Origin: Paramecium pentaurelia
Lineage: Eukaryota > Ciliophora > Oligohymenophorea > Peniculida > Parameciidae
NCBI GenBank assembly: GCA_905183005.1
Contig: CAJJDO010000019.1
Span: 478,008 to 542,007, forward strand
DNA length: 64,000 nt
Direction: 5' to 3'
The position numbers were made by a program, and so were the translations under genes. Below the pieces are notes generated by a model. That model was not told the DNA's origin. It made no database searches and saw nothing but the letters and a program-made list of their open reading frames with translations. Shown in pieces: positions 62,661-64,000 of the stretch (positions are counted from its first letter, which is position 1; every line of letters starts with the position of its first letter).

Positions 62661-63627
62661 ATGTCTATTTTACTTTATCTTTAGCCAAAATAGTTATATA
62701 GTTAATTAATTTATAGAATATTTTTATTCTATAAAATAAATATAGCTTATTTCTTTGAAATTAATATTAAATAATGATTAAAATTTAATAAAAAATTATT
62801 ACTAATAATGTTATAGACAAAATAATACTTAGTAAACAGTTTTAATCGAAAATATATATATTAACAGTAGATAAAAGATACAATTCTTTCATAAAAGTAT
62901 ATGAATTTCATCATTTTGATTTGATTCTTAATTAAATAGTAAAATAAATTCATAATAAATTGAAATATATAAAGTTATATTAAAATACTATTAATTAAGT
63001 ATTAAAAATTCATATCTTAAATTTATAATTTATTGTTATTGATAAAAATATTAATATGATTCTTTAGAGATTAGGGTATAATAAAATAATTTAAAATATT
63101 AATTAAAATAGTATTTTAGAACCAATTGTTCAAATCAATTTGATATTCAAATATTATGTATTGGATAAGAAGTGTTTTTATGTTGAAATGAAGTGAATGT
63201 AAATTATAAATAATAATCTACTTAAGTATAATTTACTGAATTTGATTATTCTTTTAGATATAATCATAGAGTATATCACTCACAAATTATATAAAGGGAT
63301 ATATTATTAAGATATTGATTATTATGATTATATTCTATCTATGAAATATTTAATTATAATATTTATTGTAGTAGAATCTTGTATAAGAACACTTCAAATT
63401 TTCACTTTTTTATTAATAATAAATAACATAATTGTTCAATATATTTTATATTAGTTATATATTGTAAGTAGTTAAAAATATAAATTATTATATATATATC
63501 AAATATTGAAATATTTTAAGCGATATTTGAAAAACAATGTGTTAAATTGTTTTTAATGAGTTTAATCTAGAATGATTACTGAAGATTATTATTAAATTGA
63601 AATTTATCTATTATTTATAATAATATT
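62661..63627. other. AT-rich intergenic region
   Basis: Close to 1 kb of almost pure A/T between divergent genes, with no supported coding frame or repeat family. Confidence 0.55.
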
Positions 63628-64000
63628 ATGAGCTTCCATAAACTAATGTTAGAGAGACCTCATTACACAACTAAAAAAATATTATAACCTCTTTTTGGTT
63701 AACCTAAAAAAGATGACTTAATTTAATATCCAAATACTCATAGAACAATAACCTTTTAAAAGCCTTACAATGTTGTTGAAATAGAGAGAAAGACTTTGCA
63801 TTAAAAAAATGATTCTAATCAGTCTTAATCAATTAATCTAAAAAAATAAAGAGTTTAAGAAGCTTATAATACATTATCAGATTTTAATGATAAAAAATAA
63901 ATAATTGCATCATTAAAAACTTTGAATTCTGCTGATGAGAGGTTATACTTTTATTAAATAAAATTAGAATACAATTAATTGATAAAATTTTAGAAAGAAA
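63628..64000 (+). CDS. Unknown protein (3' partial)
   Basis: ATG 63628, open to the window end through 124 codons without TGA or obvious intron. Basic, Lys/Gln/Asn-rich; begins MSFHKLMLERPHYTTKKIL and contains LNSADERLYFYQIKLEYNQL, a helical end. No domain visible in the part present. Confidence 0.6.

Overview
The window reads as macronuclear DNA of an oligohymenophorean ciliate, most likely a Paramecium. It is very AT-rich. Protein-like reading frames run straight through TAA and TAG, which behave as glutamine, and end only at TGA (genetic code 6). Almost every gene is cut by tiny GT...AG introns of about 19-34 nt; once these are removed the exons join in frame in nearly all genes. A trichocyst matrix protein gene, a secretory organelle component best known from Paramecium, supports the assignment. 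ORFs called with the standard code are therefore mostly fragments or shadows, and the gene models here were rebuilt by reading with TGA as the only stop and splicing the short introns by eye.

Layout, left to right. 1-13 kb: the end of a WHIM/PHD chromatin protein, a coiled-coil protein, a Trf4/Cid1-type nucleotidyltransferase, a casein kinase 1 with an apparent frameshift, a Cys-rich-tailed protein and a pseudokinase-MORN fusion. 13-17 kb: three membrane transporters (SLC35/EamA-like, YeeE/YedE sulfur transporter, mitoferrin-like carrier). 17-18.3 kb: gene-poor. 18.3-23.3 kb: a very large multi-membrane protein of the ciliate TmcB-like kind. 23.7-30.4 kb: RING-H2 protein, small TIM chaperone, small coiled coil, RING-Tudor protein, CTD-type phosphatase, unknown protein, DHHC palmitoyltransferase. 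30.4-37 kb: trichocyst matrix protein, two coiled-coil proteins, a PHD protein with a polyQ tract, and a small possible lipoprotein. 37-48.5 kb: Rab GTPase, a Pro/Gly-repeat coiled coil, YIPF-like Golgi protein, several unknown or coiled-coil proteins, a Myb/SANT protein with a long Asn tract, and a TPH-like protein. 49-57.4 kb: Brahma/Snf2 remodeller, U2AF65-like splicing factor, fumarase, ribosomal protein eS10, ERO1. 57.9-64 kb: unknown protein, Dbf4-like and Psf2 replication factors in tandem, a long unknown gene with an in-frame TGA, and the start of one more gene.

Genes are packed closely, often 30-200 bp apart, on both strands, as expected for a macronuclear chromosome. There is no sign of operons; each gene appears to be its own unit. 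Functional groupings (chromatin, DNA replication, secretion/ER, cilia-type coiled coils) are mostly loose, the exception being the adjacent Psf2 and Dbf4-like genes. No rRNA, tRNA, CRISPR array or intact transposon was recognised.
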